64,000 bases of DNA from Anthonomus grandis grandis. Its lineage: Eukaryota > Arthropoda > Insecta > Coleoptera > Curculionidae. The stretch lies in the NCBI RefSeq assembly GCF_022605725.1, contig NC_065564.1, positions 7,480,698-7,544,697 on the forward strand, given 5' to 3'. Position numbers and translations under genes: made by a program. Of this stretch, positions 26,001 to 41,000 are shown piece after piece. The notes beneath the pieces are model-generated. The model was not told the DNA's origin and searched no databases. It was given only the letters and a program-made list of their open reading frames with translations. Every line of letters starts with the position of its first letter. Position 1 is the stretch's first letter.

Positions 26001-29000
26001 CATTTATTTCGGTATGATTTAAATACTGCCGAACGTTTATACCAAAGTGTGCGGAACAGCATGCATGAACCAATAATTTAGACGAATATTTGGAGGCACT
26101 TCATTTTCATTTCATTTATTTATAATCCAACAATTTTGTTACATAAATTTATATAAAAAGTACAAAATAACTTCGAAAAAAAAAACGCTCGGACCTGTCG
26201 ATTTTTATTTCAAGTTGCGCATTTTTGTACGTGAAGTTTGTTTATGCAGGGTTGCTCAAAAATAAATTACGACCATCAACTTCATTTTTTCAAATGAAAG
26301 CACCTTTTTTTTATTTCATCTTTGAATTTCGCGTGGAATTCTACGTATGTTTCATGCATCATGTCCCCTTCCAATCCATAAAAACCATAAAAATAAAATA
26401 ATAATAATAATAATAATACCATAAAATCCATAAAACCCCCCCTTCCAATCCATCTGTTTGGGAAAATGTTGGTAAGGCAATCTCGTACTGTTCGCGAATA
26501 GTGTTGGGGATCCTGTTGGAACTATACCGAATCTGCCATTCTATATAATTATATACTATACAGGGTTACTGGTAATTCGATACATTCCTTTGGAGATGTG
26601 ATAGGGGAGGGGGTAAGAAGTAAATTGAACCCTAATATGTATTATGCAAAAGTTGATAGTTTTCGACATATTTAATTTTTTCTGTTTTTCTTCAAAATGT
26701 AGACTTTAGTGGTTTAAAATCCGCTGTATATTTTTTAAACTTTTTAGGCAAAATACATGCTCAACACAATAGTGTTACGTTTGTAATGGCAAAAGTCCCG
26801 CAAATAGTTGTAGGTAAATTCTCGATGCAAAGTGTAAATTTTTTTCTTAAATAACATACTACACTTTCTAGTGGATATTTTTTGAAAAAAAATTATGCTA
26901 CATTCTTCAAAATTTCCTTAAAACTTCCTTATTACCTAAGCTAGCTCACAGGATACAAATGCTTAAAAGTTAGGTGACATGGTTTTGTATTTTTATTATA
27001 AATTGTAAAGTAACGCATTTATTAGTATTTACCTTCACAAATCTTGTTCAAAATGAGAGCCTCTATTGCTAATACAGGCTCGGCAGCGCCTTCTCATTTC
27101 AGTCTTTGTTGTTCTAGTTGTTATGGTATTCCTGATCTGCTGGGCAGCGTTGGTTATACTTTGGATAAGATCTTCCCGGGTAATTATTGGGGTTGCATAA
27201 ACCAGTGCTTTCATTTGACTCTATATGCTATAATCAAGCGGGGTTAAGTCAGGGCTTCGTGCTGACCAAGCTATTGGACCTGACCTACCAATCCAACGAT
27301 TCGGGAAACGTTCATCCAGGAACTGCCGAACTGACCGCCGAAAATGAGCTGGACAGCCGTCATGTTGAAATATCATTCGTCCTCTAACGGCGAGAGGAAT
27401 ATCGTCAAAAAGATCTTGTGGGTCATGTCGTAAAAAATTTTCATAAATATCCCCGTTTAAATGGTCTGGGAAAAAATGTGGTCCTATTACATCCCGGCCA
27501 ATAAGTCCCATCCACACATTTACAGAAAACTTTCTTTGAAAACTGGTTTCTCTTGTTAAACGGGGATTTTCTTCGGCCCAAAAATGAAGGTTATGAAAAT
27601 TTGTAATGCCCTCATGACTAAACTTTGACTCGTCCGTCCACAAAATGTCGGTTAAAAAAGTTCTATTGTCTGCATCAGAATTTATAATAAATCTGCAGAA
27701 TTCTACCCTTCTTATCGGGTCCCCTTCTTCCAATCCTTGGACAGGCGTATAATGGTAAGGATGGCTTCCCATTTGCCGAATCGTGGACCAAACTTTCCAT
27801 TGCGATGATCCTGTTTGCTGCGCTACGGCATTAGTGGATGTGGTTGGATCGTCTTCAAAATGTCTTAATATTCAAATTCAAATTCAAATTTATTAATCAT
27901 TTTGGTTATATTATAACAATTTTTAACTTAATTATATTCAATAATAATAGTTAACAGTCATTGTTTTTAACATACACCTAGATGTTGTAACATCTGTTTG
28001 TGTATGCTGAGAAATCACAAAATTTTAGTAATAATATAAAATATAACTAACCATAATCTACAACTAAACAAAACTATTTAAAAAAATTAAATTTATCTAT
28101 ATTTGAATAAATAAATTTTCTACAGACCTTACTAAAGTTTTTAATATTATTTATATTTTTTAAGCTGTTTGGTAAGATGTTATAAAATTTCGGGGACAAG
28201 TATCCTAAAAATCGTTGCCCTATAGTTTTTTTTATGTTTGGTATTTTTAGGTGTCTGTTTATATTATTTCGGGTTGTGTAGGAATGACTAACATAATTCT
28301 TGATTTTTTCTGATTTATGTGTATAAATGCATGTTGACAATATGTAAATTGAGCGTATATTAAAAATTTCTTCAGAGTATAATTGTTGTGTAGGAAATCT
28401 TTTTTGTTTTTTGTATATAACTTTTAAAATAAAGTTTTGTACTACATTAAGTTGTTTTAAACAATTCTTGTATAGACCTCCCCAGACAATCACCCCATAC
28501 CTTAACAAGGACTCAACCAAGGATTTATAAATTAAAATTAGTAGTTTTTCATTTAAGATATTTCTCAAAATATGAAATCGATAAATAAGTTTACGGATGT
28601 TTTGTGTTAATTTTAGAATGTGTTGGTCCCATTTTAAATGTTTATCCACAATGATACCCAGATATTTAGTAAATGAAACTTCCTTGATATCAATTAATTC
28701 AAGTTTAATTTGTTGAAAGCTGGGGCGATTAGCAGCTGTTATAGAAAATGCAATATAGTTTGTTTTTTGACTATTGAGACTTAATTTAAAAGAATCCAGC
28801 CAGTTCTTGACTGTTGCTAGACCAAGTTCTGCAGTTTTTTTTGTGTCTCCCCAAGAAATTCCGTGAAACACCGCAACCGTGTCATCTGCATATGATATCA
28901 GTGACCCGTCATGAATTTTAAGATTGGTAAGAGCGTTAATATAAGTTATAAAGAGTATAGGTCCAATAACTGTTCCTTGTGGAATTCCAATTTTTATATA

Positions 29001-32000
29001 AGATGGTTCACTAATCTCATTATTTATTTTTAAAGACTGTTTTCTGTCCCCCAAGTAACTTTCAAAGACCCTTGACACTGGACCTCTAATACCATAAGAT
29101 CTTAAAGTATCTAGCAAAAGCTCATGCGGTACAGTGTCAAAGGCCCTTGCTATGTCCAGAAACACTGCCAAACACTTTCTATCACCATCAAAAGCCTGAT
29201 TCACTCGCTTTGTTAATTCGCAGACAGCATCGGATGCGCTGAGCCCCCCAATGAAACCAAACTGATTTTGTGTTAATATGTTATTTTTTTGTAAATAGTC
29301 AATAAGTCTATCTTTCAAACATTTCTCGAAGAGCTTGGAAAAATTATTGATCACACTTATAGGACGATAGTTACCTATTTCACATTTATCACCTGATTTA
29401 TATATTGGAGTGATTATTGATACTTTAAATTGAGTAGGTACTGTTCCTGTTTTAAATATTAGGTTGATAATGTGAACCAATGGTTCAATAAGGTAAATAT
29501 GAAATTTTTTTATAAATTTTGAGCTAATAGTATCTATCCCAGGCGCTGAATTGTTTTTTAACGAAAAAATATGTTTAATTATTTCATTCCTATTAGTTGG
29601 TTTTAGAAACATTGAAGATACACTGTTATGATTAATTTTGAATTGTTTTTTTGGTTTTTTTATTTGGTTTTGCATATTTACTCCTACGTTTATAAAATAC
29701 TGATTACAAAACTTTGCCATGTCTTTGTTATTTGAAAATTCTTTGTTATTATTTTTTATTTTTATTATGTCATTTCCTTTAGTAGTAATTTGATTTGTAA
29801 CCTCATTTATAACCTTATACATTTTGCTCATATTATTCTTAGATTCCTCAATTTTTGTTTTGTAATAGTCATTTTTACATTTATTTATTATTTTACCCAA
29901 TGAGTTTCTGTATGTTTTATATTGTTGTTCTTTTTCCAAACTATAATTTTTATTCAATTTTCTTTTCATTTTGTCCCTATTTTTTATTGAACATATAATA
30001 GCAGCAGTTATCCAAGGTTTTATTTTTTTAATTATTTTTTGTTTTAATATTTTTGTCTCTTCACAGCTTTGTATAATATGTTCGACAACATTATAAAAAA
30101 TTTTGGTTGCAATTTCGACATCATTAATATTTAAGATAGTGTTTTCCCAATTTTGTTTTATAAGTAAATCTTTTGCCTTCTCATTGTTTAATATTTTTAT
30201 AGTTTTAATTTTTATATTATTGGAAACATTACCTGCCCGAACCTCGTCTTTAGCAAAATTAGGCAACACAGGATAGTGATCGGTGACGTCAGTTTCCAAA
30301 ATAAAAGAAAGATGTTTATTTTTGTTTTCCAAAAATTTTTTTTTAAGGAAAATGTGGTCAATACAGGTCCTTGATGTTAATGTGACCCGTGTAGGACCAG
30401 TTATAAGGGAGTAGAATCCGTAAGACATCAAGAGAGCTAGGTAGTTATTTGTATCAGCTGAATTTTCAGATAGAGTATTTATGTTTATATCTCCCAGAAG
30501 TATTTCTGTTTGCTGATTACATTCACGTAATAAATAATTTTCCAGGTCATCGAGAAAAGACGATACTACCGTCGAGGGAGGTCTATATATACACGTTATG
30601 CCATATTGTATATCAGTTATAGCTAAAGTTATCCTAATCAAAGTAATTCCCGACCTAATTAGTTTTATATTTTCTACTTTGTTTATGTTTAAATTATTTT
30701 TTATATAAACAACCACCCCATCATTCTGGTTACAGTCTCCCCCATTATAATACATTTTAAAGCCCTCTATATTAAATTCATTACCAACCAATTGCCATGT
30801 TTCACCCAAAACAATAATGTCGCAGGATATTAAATTATATGTTTGTAGAAAAACTATCATTTGATCAAAGTTTTTTTTTAAACTTCTTATGTTAAAATGA
30901 ATGATATTTAAGAGTTTGGAACCTATGTTAATTTTTTTGCTTACATAATCACAGTCCGTACTTTGTTGATCCGCATTATCTAAAACGTCCAGTTCTTGTA
31001 GCACTTCTACCTCTTGCCTATTATTTGCCATAACTTCCATCATAGTCAATTTTGTTTTTCAAAAGCGTGATTTGATGTTCAAAAGACGGACAAGTTTTGT
31101 CGTTTGCGGCATGATTTATATTGTGCTCCAAATTAAACTTTGCGTTTGCATGAATACAATTGATGCATTTTTTTTGGTTTTTTGGGCACTCCTTAACTGC
31201 GTGTTTCTCCGAACAATACTCACAAAAGACCTCATTCGGACATTCCGTATTTTTGTGAAAAAATCCTTGGCATTTAAAACATCTGGGTACATTTATATCT
31301 TCAAATACTGGGTAACGCTGCCATCCTATATATAGTTTCTTTACTGCAATTAACTTATGAAATAATTTGGATGAACAATTTCCGTAGATAGTATAAGAAT
31401 CTTTTTTTTTATTGAGTTTAAAGAAAGTTATTTCTAGGTGGTCCATTGCTTCAATAAAATGATTTTGTTCCCGGATTCTGGCCTCTACAAATTCACTATT
31501 TAAATCGTCTTTATCATTTATTTTATAGTCAATTATCTTGAAGCGGGGATTTCTTAGTTTTGTCACCTCTATGTTGTAGCCATTCAATTTTTCTTCTGCT
31601 TCCTTTTTAAGTATATCTATATCATTTTTTCCCTGGCATTTAACTAGAATATAGCCGTTTTTTGTACTTTTTATACTATTTACACTAATCTTTAATTCGG
31701 CAGGATTTATCTTCTTTCTCAAGTCTTCCTTTATTTTTTCAATGTTCTGGTGTTTTTTTGGCCTAATAATAAGGCTAGGAATATTTGTTTGTTTTTGATG
31801 ATTTAATGGCTTTTTAAGGATATCACTGTATTGTAAGGAATTTAATACATGAGCTTCACTTTTACTGGATTCAAGACTTTCTATTTTTTGTTGTAGTAGG
31901 GCAATTATTTCTTCTTTGCTTTCTATTATTTTATTTTTATCCTCTATTGTTCCTTGAAGAAGTTTGTGAGGTTTAAATCTTTGACATTCAGTGCAATCAA

Positions 32001-35000
32001 ATCTTAAAATTCTCTCACCTTTTAGTTCTAGGACCTTCACTTCCGATGCTGACAAATTCCCACAATTCTTACATATTCCTTTTCTGCATGTGTCACATTG
32101 GAAAAGTGGTTTAATTTTAGTTTTACACACATCACACTCCATTTTTAATCAGCTTTTTATTTTTCGTAAAGTTCAGTAGTAAAAATTGCTAGGCGCGGCA
32201 ACACCAACAAGCCAAACTAATTTTTTAAATTGATATTCCCTTATTTTTGTTTGCAGTTGAGCCCACTGTAAATAGGGACATTAAGGGACCTAATTTTTCA
32301 GGCTATTCTCAGTTGATATATTTATAGATATTTCCTCCTCATCTTCTGCTCGATATACGCGAGGAGCGCCAGCGTCACCTCTTCTTGATTTTACGGATCC
32401 AGTTTCAGCGATAGCTCGGTAGGTCGAAGCGAAAACACGGACATTTGGAATGCGGAGGTTCGGAAAGCGACGTTGGTATTCTCGGCGAGACTCCGCGGCA
32501 TTACTATTGCAAAACCCATAAACAAACATAATATCTGCATATTCAGCGTTGATAAACGTGGCCATAGCGCAGAAACCAATAGAATACCTTCTTTGAAAAC
32601 ACGAGAAAAATAAACTCGAAACTCGTAATTTAACTACTTTCCACAACAATTATTGCTGTCAGACTATCTACACATCAAATTTTTAACAATAAAATTAAAA
32701 AAACAAATTGTTGCTATAGTACTTAAATACCATAGAAGTAAATACCACTTGGCATTTTTCAAGTGCGTTCTTACTATTAATAATAAAAATACAAAATTCT
32801 GTTAAAATTTTTGGTAGCATTTATAGCCTATGAGTTAGCTTAGATAATAAGAAAGTTTTACGTAAATTTTGAAGAATGTAGCATAATTTTTTTTCAAAAA
32901 GTATCCACTAGAAAGTGTAGTATTTTATTTAAGAAAAAAAAATTACACTTTGCATCGAGAATTTACCTATGGTTACAACTATTTGCGGGACTTTTGCCAT
33001 TACAAACGTAACACTATTGTGTTGAGCATGTATTTTGCCTAAAAAGTTAAAAAAATATACAGCGGATTTTCTGGAAACTGCCTTTTAAACCACTAAGGTC
33101 TACATTTTGAAGAAAAACAGAAAAAATTAAATATGTCGAAAACTATCAACTTTTGCATAATACATATTAGGGTTCAATTTACTTCTTACCCCCTCCCCTA
33201 TCACATCTCCAAAGGAATGTATCGAATTACCAGTAACCCTGTATAAAGAAATTAATTATTTTTTCAAAAACTAGTGAGATAGTAGAGAAAAAAAAATATT
33301 TTTTCCGTTCTCCGTAAACGTCTAAGGTACCATTAACCATCAGTCACCCAGTATATTATTTTATAATTGAATTTTATTTTTGTCAATGATGTTTCTAAAA
33401 TGTCAATATTCACCCTAAGACCAGATTTTTCCCCTTGTTTCTCGCAGGTGCGGAAACGGGAAGTGCATCAGGGGCGCGATGAAGTGCGACGGCGAGTACC
33501 AGTGCGAGGACCGCTCGGACGAGCGCGGTTGCCGCACCGAGTGCAAACAGAACGAGTTCCGGTGCGAGAACCCGGAGATGTGCATCTTCAAGGAGTGGAG
33601 GTGCGACGGCGAGATCGACTGTCCCGACGGCTCGGACGAGTTCGGCTGCACCAACGCCACCTCGTGTCCGGCGAACGGGTTCCGGTGCCGGAACGGCGTC
33701 TGCGTCGCGTCCGATTGGCAGTGCGACGGTCAGAACGACTGCGACGACGGATCCGACGAGGTCGGATGTTTCTCGTACGCGTGTCCGCCCGGCAGGTACG
33801 AAATTCGGGCGGGAAATTTGAAAGTTTTCTTTAGTCATTCTTCGCTTTCAGGTTTAAATGCAAAAACTATCGGTGCACCCCGATTAGTACCTTGTGCGAC
33901 GGGGTGAGTCAGTGTGGAGACGGCAGCGACGAGGACAGACACATTTGCAAAAGGTTTGCTATTTTTTTAAAATTATTGCTTGAACTGATTTGCACTTTTT
34001 ACAACATTTGCAGGGAATTCTTTCCTGATTATTATGCTTTTTATTTCACTAAAATATTCCCAGTAGTTTTCAAGATATTTGACTTAGAAGTGAGTAGTCA
34101 CTTTGAAGGTTAAACCTCGTTTTCTGGAAGCACTCCATAAAAAGTCTAATATTTCCAAAATTTTTGCTTGAACTAATTTATACTTTGCACAATATTTCCA
34201 GAAATTCTTTTTTGAATATTACGCTTGTTGTTTTATAGGAATATTCCCAGTACTTTCCAGATATTGGACCCTGAAGTGAGTCGCATCTTTTAAGATTTTT
34301 TTTTCGTTAAGACTAAACAACTCGAAAATTCCAATTTCCCAATATAAAAATGTTTTATTAAGACTCCTGGTCACTCTCGGTTACAACAGTTACAATTTAA
34401 TGGCCATCGCGCTTACCGGATCTAGTGCTGTGGGACATTTTTTTCCCCCCAAAAAAAAATACCGAATTTTGCTAATTTTAGGTACGGAAAGTGCCCGTAC
34501 GGTCAATTCACTTGCAAGAACAATCGGTGCATAGCGAACGAGTCCCGTTGCAATTCAATGAACGATTGCGGAGACGACAGCGACGAGTTGGACTGCGATT
34601 CGTCCGCATGCAAGTGGAACACCTGCTCGCAGATCTGTATTGAGGTAATTTATTGTAATTATAAGACGTTTTATACTAAGTTAATTAATTAGGCATTTTT
34701 TTAATTAGTTAAAACGAATAACAGAGTTTAATAATTAATATCATATTTAGTTATGCAGTACTAGAAGAATCTTTTAATGAAATTTTTGATGATAATTTTG
34801 ATTTTTCTGTGTATCTTGTACCAGAACTCCGCTTCTATTGATCAGATTTGCATGATTTTTGTTTCAAATAGTACCTACAACTATTCTTATGATTCACAGA
34901 GAAGGTCAAAGAAATCCATGCAATAAAAGATTTTTTATTAACTTTTTTCATACTTAGTTCCTTAAACGTGTCAATTTTGCTACTTCTGTGTATCTTATAC

Positions 35001-38000
35001 CATTACTCTACTTCTATAGCTCAGATTTGTCCGATTTTTATTTTATATGGTACTTACAACTGTTCTCTCGGTTCATAGAAAAACTGAAGCAAATCCAGGC
35101 ACTGGAAGATTTTCAGTTAATTTTTTTCATATTTATTTCCTTAATGGTGTCAATTTTGCTATTTCTGTATATCTCGTATCATAACTCTGCTTCTATCGTT
35201 CAGATTTGCTTAATTTTTGTCTTCAATGGTACCTGCAACTATTTTTATCGTTCATAGAGAGAATCAGACAAATCCAAGTACTGGAAGATTTTTTATTATT
35301 TTTTTTCTTATTTAGTTCCTTTATGATTGTTTTTTTTTTGTATTTCTGTGTACTTTGCCCTATAACTTAGGTTCTATTGCATAGATTTACTTGATTTTAA
35401 TTTTAAAAGGAACTTTTAAATGTTTATATAGTTCTCAGAGAATATCTCGTAAATCCAGTTACTGGATGATTTTTCATTAATATTTTTCCATATTTACTTC
35501 CTTAAGGGTAGTAATTTTGCTACTTCTGTATATCTTGTATCATAACTCCCCGTCTGTGGTTCAGATTTGCTTGATTTTTGTTATAAATGGTACCTGCAAA
35601 CTATTCTTATGATTCACAGAGAAAGTTAAGGACATCCAACCACTGAAAGATTTTTTATAAATTTTTTCCATATTTTATTCCTTTATGTTGGTTATTTTGG
35701 TATTTCTGTATATTTTGTCCTATAACTCCGGTTCTATCGGTTAGATTTGCTTGATTTTTATTTTATAAGCTACCTATAAATGCTCTTATGGTTCACACAA
35801 AAAATCAGGCAAATCTAGTGATTGAAATTTTTTTAATTAATTTTTTCCATAATTATTCTTCTAATGGTATTAATTTAGGTACATCTGGGAAGCTTGTACT
35901 ATAACTCCGGTTCTACCACACAGATTTAGTTGATTTTTATTTCGAACGGTACCTGCAACTTTTCTTATGGTTCACAGAGAAAATTAAGCAAATCCAGAAT
36001 TTAGGAGATTTTTTTATTAATATTTTCCATATTCAGTTCCTTAAAGATGGTAATTTTGGTATTTCTATGTATTTTGTCATATAACTCCGGTTTTATTGCT
36101 CAGATTTGCTTAATTTTTATTTTAAATGATACCGACATTTATTTTTAACGTTCGTAGAAAAAATCGGGTAAATCCGAGCATTGGAAGATTTCTTATCAAT
36201 TTTTCTTCAAACTTAGTTCCTTTATGGTGGTAGTTTTGCTACTTTTGTGTATATGGGATCATAATTTCGCTTCTATGGTTAAAATTTGCTTAATTTCTGT
36301 TTTAGATGTCACCTGTAATAGTTCTCTTAATTCGTAGAGGAAATCAAGCAAATCCAGACACTAGAAAATATTTTATTAATGTTTTGCCATATTTAGTAGT
36401 GGTCATATAGGTACTTCTGAATATCTTGTACCATAACTACGCGTCTATTGGTCAGATTTGCATAATTCTTATTTGAAATAGTACCTACAACTATTCTTAT
36501 GATTCACAGAGAAAGTCAAAGAAATCCATGCAATGGAAGATTTTTTTATTAATTTTTTCCATTCTTAGTTCCTTAAAGGTGTCAATTTTGCTATTTCTGT
36601 ATAACTGGTATCCATAACTCTGCTTCTATCGTTCAGATTTGCTTGATTTTTGTTATAAATGGTACCTGCAACTATTTTTATCGTTCATAGGGAGAATTAG
36701 CGAAATCCAAGTACTGGAGCATTTTTTATTAATGTTTTGCCATGTTTAGTTCTCTAATAGTGTTAATTTAGGTACTTCTGGGTATCTTGGATCATAACTC
36801 CGCTTTTGTTGCCCAGATTAGATTGACTTATATTTCAAATGCTACCTGCAACTATTCTCTTGGCTCCTATAAATAATCAGAAATCCAATTACTGGAAGGT
36901 TTTGTACTAATTTTTTTCTTATTTATTTCCTTTATAATGGTCCTTTTTGTATTTCTGTGTACTTTGCCCTATAACTTAGGTTCTGTTGTCCAGATTTGCT
37001 TGATTTTTATTTTAAAAGGTACTTTTAAATGTTTATATAGTTCTCAGAGAATATCTCGTAAATCCAGTTACTGGATGATTTTTCATTAATATTTTTCCAT
37101 ATTTACTTCCTTAAGGGTGGTAATTTTGCTACTTCTGTATATCTTGTACCAGAACTCCGCTTCTATTGGTCAGATTTGCTTGATTTTTGTTATAAATGGT
37201 ACCTGCAACTACTGTTCTTATGATTCATAGAGAAAATCAAGCAAATCCAAGTACTGAAATATTTTTTATTTATTTTTTTCCATATTTAATTCCTTTATGT
37301 TGGTTATTTTTGTATTTCTGTATATTTTGTCCTATAACTCCGGTTCTATTGGTTAGATTTGTTTGATTTTTATTTTAAAAGCTACCTATAAATGCTCTTA
37401 TGGTTCATAGAAAAAATCAGGTAAATCTAGTAATTGAAATTTTTTAAATTATTTTTTTCCATAATTATTCCTCTAATGGTATAAATTTAGGTACATCTGG
37501 GAAGCTTGTACTATAACTCCGGTTCTATTGCACAGATTTAGTTGATTTTTATTTCGAACGGTACCTGCAACTCTTCTTATGGTTCACAGAGAAAATTCAG
37601 CAAATCCAGAGTTTAGGAGATTTTTTTATTAATATTATCCATATTCAGTTCCTTAAAGATGGTCATTTTGGTATTTCTATGTATTTTGTCATATAACTCC
37701 GGTTTTATTGCTCAGATTTGCTTGATTTTTATTTTAAATGATACCGACATTTATTTTTAACGTTCGTAGAAAAAGTCGGGCAAATCCGAGCATTGGAAGA
37801 TTTCTTATCAATTTTTCTTCAAACTTAGTTCCTTTATGGTGGTAGTTTTGCTACTTTTGTGTATATGGGATCATAATTTCGCTTCTATGGTTAAAATTTG
37901 CTTAATTTCTGTTTTAGATGTCACCTGTAATAGTTCTCTTAATTCGTAGAGGAAATCAAGCAAATCCAGACACTAGAAAATATTTTATTAATGTTTTGCC

Positions 38001-41000
38001 ATATTTAGTAGTGGTCATATAGGTACTTCTGAATATCTTGTACCATAACTACGCGTCTATTGGTCAGATTTGCATAATTCTTATTTGAAAGAGTACCTAC
38101 AACTATTCTTATGATTCACAGAGAAAGTCAAAGAAATCCATGCAATGGAAGATTTTTTTATTAATTTTTTCCATTCTTAGTTCCTTAAAGGTGTCAATTT
38201 TGCTATTTCTGTATAACTGGTATCCATAACTCTGCTTCTATCGTTCAGATTTGCTTGATTTTTGTTATAAATGGTACCTGCAACTATTTTTATCGTTCAT
38301 AGGGAGAATTAGCGAAATCCAAGTACTGGAGCATTTTTTATTAATGTTTTGCCATGTTTAGTTCTCTAATAGTGTTAATTTAGGTACTTCTGGGTATCTT
38401 GGATCATAACTCCGCTTTTGTTGCCCAGATTAGATTGACTTATATTTCAAATGCTACCTGCAACTATTCTCTTGGCTCCTATAAATAATCAGAAATCCAA
38501 TTACTGGAAGGTTTTGTACTAATTTTTTTCTTATTTATTTCCTTTATAATGGTCCTTTTTGTATTTCTGTGTACTTTGCCCTATAACTTAGGTTCTGTTG
38601 TCCAGATTTGCTTGATTTTTATTTTAAAAGGTACTTTTAAATGTTTACATAGTTCTCAGAGAATATCTGGTAAATACAGTTGCTGGATGATTTTTTATTA
38701 TTTTTTTCCATATTTAGTTTTTAAGAGTGATAGTTTTGCTACTTCTGTATATCTTGTACCATAACTCCTCTTCTGTGGTTCAGATTTGCTTGATTTTTAT
38801 TATAAATGGTACCTGCAACTGTTCTTATGATTCATAGAGAAAATCAAGCAAATCCAAGTACTGAAATATTTTTTATTAATTTTTTTCCATATTTAATTCC
38901 TTTATGTTGGTTATTTTTGTATTTCTGTATATTTTGTCCTATAACTCCGGTTCTATCGGTTAGATTTGCTTGATTTTTATTTTATAAGCTACCTATAAAT
39001 GCTCTTATGGTTCACACAAAAAATCAGGCAAATGTAGTAATTGGTTTTTTTTAAATTAATTTTTTCCATATTTATTCCTATAACAGTATTAATTTAGGTA
39101 CATCTGGGAAGCTTGTACTATAACTCTGGTTCTATCGCACAGATTTAGTTGATTTTTATTTTGAACGGTACCGGCAACTCTTCTTATGGTTCACAGAGAA
39201 AATTAAGCAAATCCAGAGATTGGGAAATTTTTTATTAATATTTTCCATATTCAGTTCCTTAAAGATGGTCATTTTGGTATTTCTATGTATTTTGTCATAT
39301 AACTCCAGTTTTATTGCTCAGATTTGCTTGATTTTTATTTTAAATGATACCGACATTTATTTTTAACGTTCGTAGAAAAAATCGGGTAAATCCGAGCATT
39401 GGAAGATTTCTTATCAATTTTTCTTCAAACTTAGTTCCTTTATGGTGGTAGTTTTGCTACTTTTGTGTATATGGGATCATAATTTCGCTTCTATGGTTAA
39501 AATTTGCTTAATTTCTGTTTTAGATGTCACCTGTAATAGTTCTTTTAATTCGTAGAGGAAATCAAGCAAATCCAGACACTAGAAAATTTTTTTATTAATG
39601 TTTTGCCATATTTAGTAGTGGTCATAACTTCTGAATATCTTGTACCATAACTTCGCTTCTATTGGTCAGATTTGCATGATTTTTGTTTCAAATAGTACCT
39701 ACAACTATTCTTATGATTCACAGAGAATGTCAAAGAAATCCATGCAATGGAAGATTTCTATAAATTTTTTCTCCATATTTAATTCCTTTATGTTGGTAAT
39801 TTTGGTATTTCTGTGTATTTTGTCCTATAACTCTGGTTCTATTGGTTAGATTTGCTTGATTTTTATTTTAGAACCTACCTATAAATGCTCTTATGGTTCA
39901 CTCAAAAAATCAGACAAATCTAGTGATTGGATTTTTTTTTAAATTAATTTTGTCCATATTTATCATCTAATGGTATTAATTTAGATACATCCGGGTAGCT
40001 TGTACTATATATAACTCCGGTTCTATTACACCATTTAGCTTGATTTTTATGTCGAACGGTACCTGCAACTCTTCTTATAGTTTATAGAGAAAATTAACCA
40101 AATCCAGATATTGGGAGATTTTTTATTAATATTTTTCATATTCAAGTTCCTTAAAGATGGTCATTTTGGTATTTCTATGTATTTTGTCATATAACTCCGG
40201 TTCTATTGCGCAGAGTTGCATGATTTTTGTTTTATATGATACCTGCAACTGTTCTTTTGATTCATAGGAAAAAATCTAGCAAATCCAGGCACTAGAAATT
40301 TGTTTATTCATTTTTTTCATATTTATTTCCTTAATTATAGTCATTTTGGTATTTCCGTGTATTTTTGGGCCTATAACTCCGCTTCCGTTGGAATAACGCT
40401 TTTTCTCTTAGTTCATAAAAGGAATTAGGCAGGTCCAGGAACTGGAAATTTGTTTATCAATCTTTTTCCATATTTAGTCCTCTAATGGTGTTAATTTAGG
40501 TACTTCTAGGTATCTTGTACCATAACTCTGGTTCTGTTGATTAGATTTGGTTTATTTTTATTTCAAAAGGTACCGGCAACTATTTTTATGATTCACAGGG
40601 AAAATCAGACAAATCCAAGCACTGGAAGATTTTTTATTAATTTTTTCCATATTTAATTCCTTTGTAGGGGTATATTGATTTTGGTACGTCTGTGCATTTT
40701 ATCCTATAACTCTGGTTCTATTGCACTTATTTACTTGATTTTTGTTTTAAAGGTACCTATAAATGTTCTTATTGTTCGCAGAAAAAATCAGGCACATCCA
40801 GACACTGGAAGATTTTTTATTAATTTTTTTCCATATTTAAATTTTTTGTGGCGGTCATGTTGGTATGTCTGAGCATTTTATCCTATATTTCAGGTTCTGT
40901 TGTACATATTTACTTGATTTTTATTTTAAAAGATACTTATAAATGCTCCTATGCTTCGTAGAAAAAATGAGGCAAATCCAGGCACTGGAAGATTTTTTTA

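Larger units (their letters stand above)
27873..32327 (-). mobile_element. CR1/Jockey-group non-LTR retrotransposon, structurally complete
   Basis: 4455 bp, oriented leftward, flanked by ATATT on both sides (27868-27872 and 32328-32332). It has about 185 bp of 5' leader, two overlapping intact ORFs, and about 200 bp of 3' leader ending in a short AAATTTG-type microsatellite in place of poly(A). Endonuclease and reverse transcriptase are present and there is no RNase H. The absence of stops over more than 4 kb, in contrast to all neighbouring elements, suggests a recent insertion. Confidence 0.9.
26561..33241 (-). mobile_element. DD41D-type DNA transposon with long inverted repeats, split by a non-LTR insertion
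   Basis: Both ends begin CAGGGTTACTGGTAATTCGA and are flanked by TA (26559-26560 and 33242-33243). The inverted repeats run about 450-550 bp on each side, including AAAAGTCCCGCAAATAGTTG mirrored near 32978. The transposase gene runs leftward: its 5' part is at 32333-32565 and its 3' part at 27040-27872, separated by the non-LTR element at 27873-32327. Removing that element and one copy of ATATT would restore contiguity, so the order of insertion is clear. Confidence 0.9.

Noticed and set aside
27044..27387. Plus-strand open frames over 27.0-27.4 kb
   Set aside because: They are antisense to the DD41D transposase, whose minus-strand frame has clear catalytic motifs.
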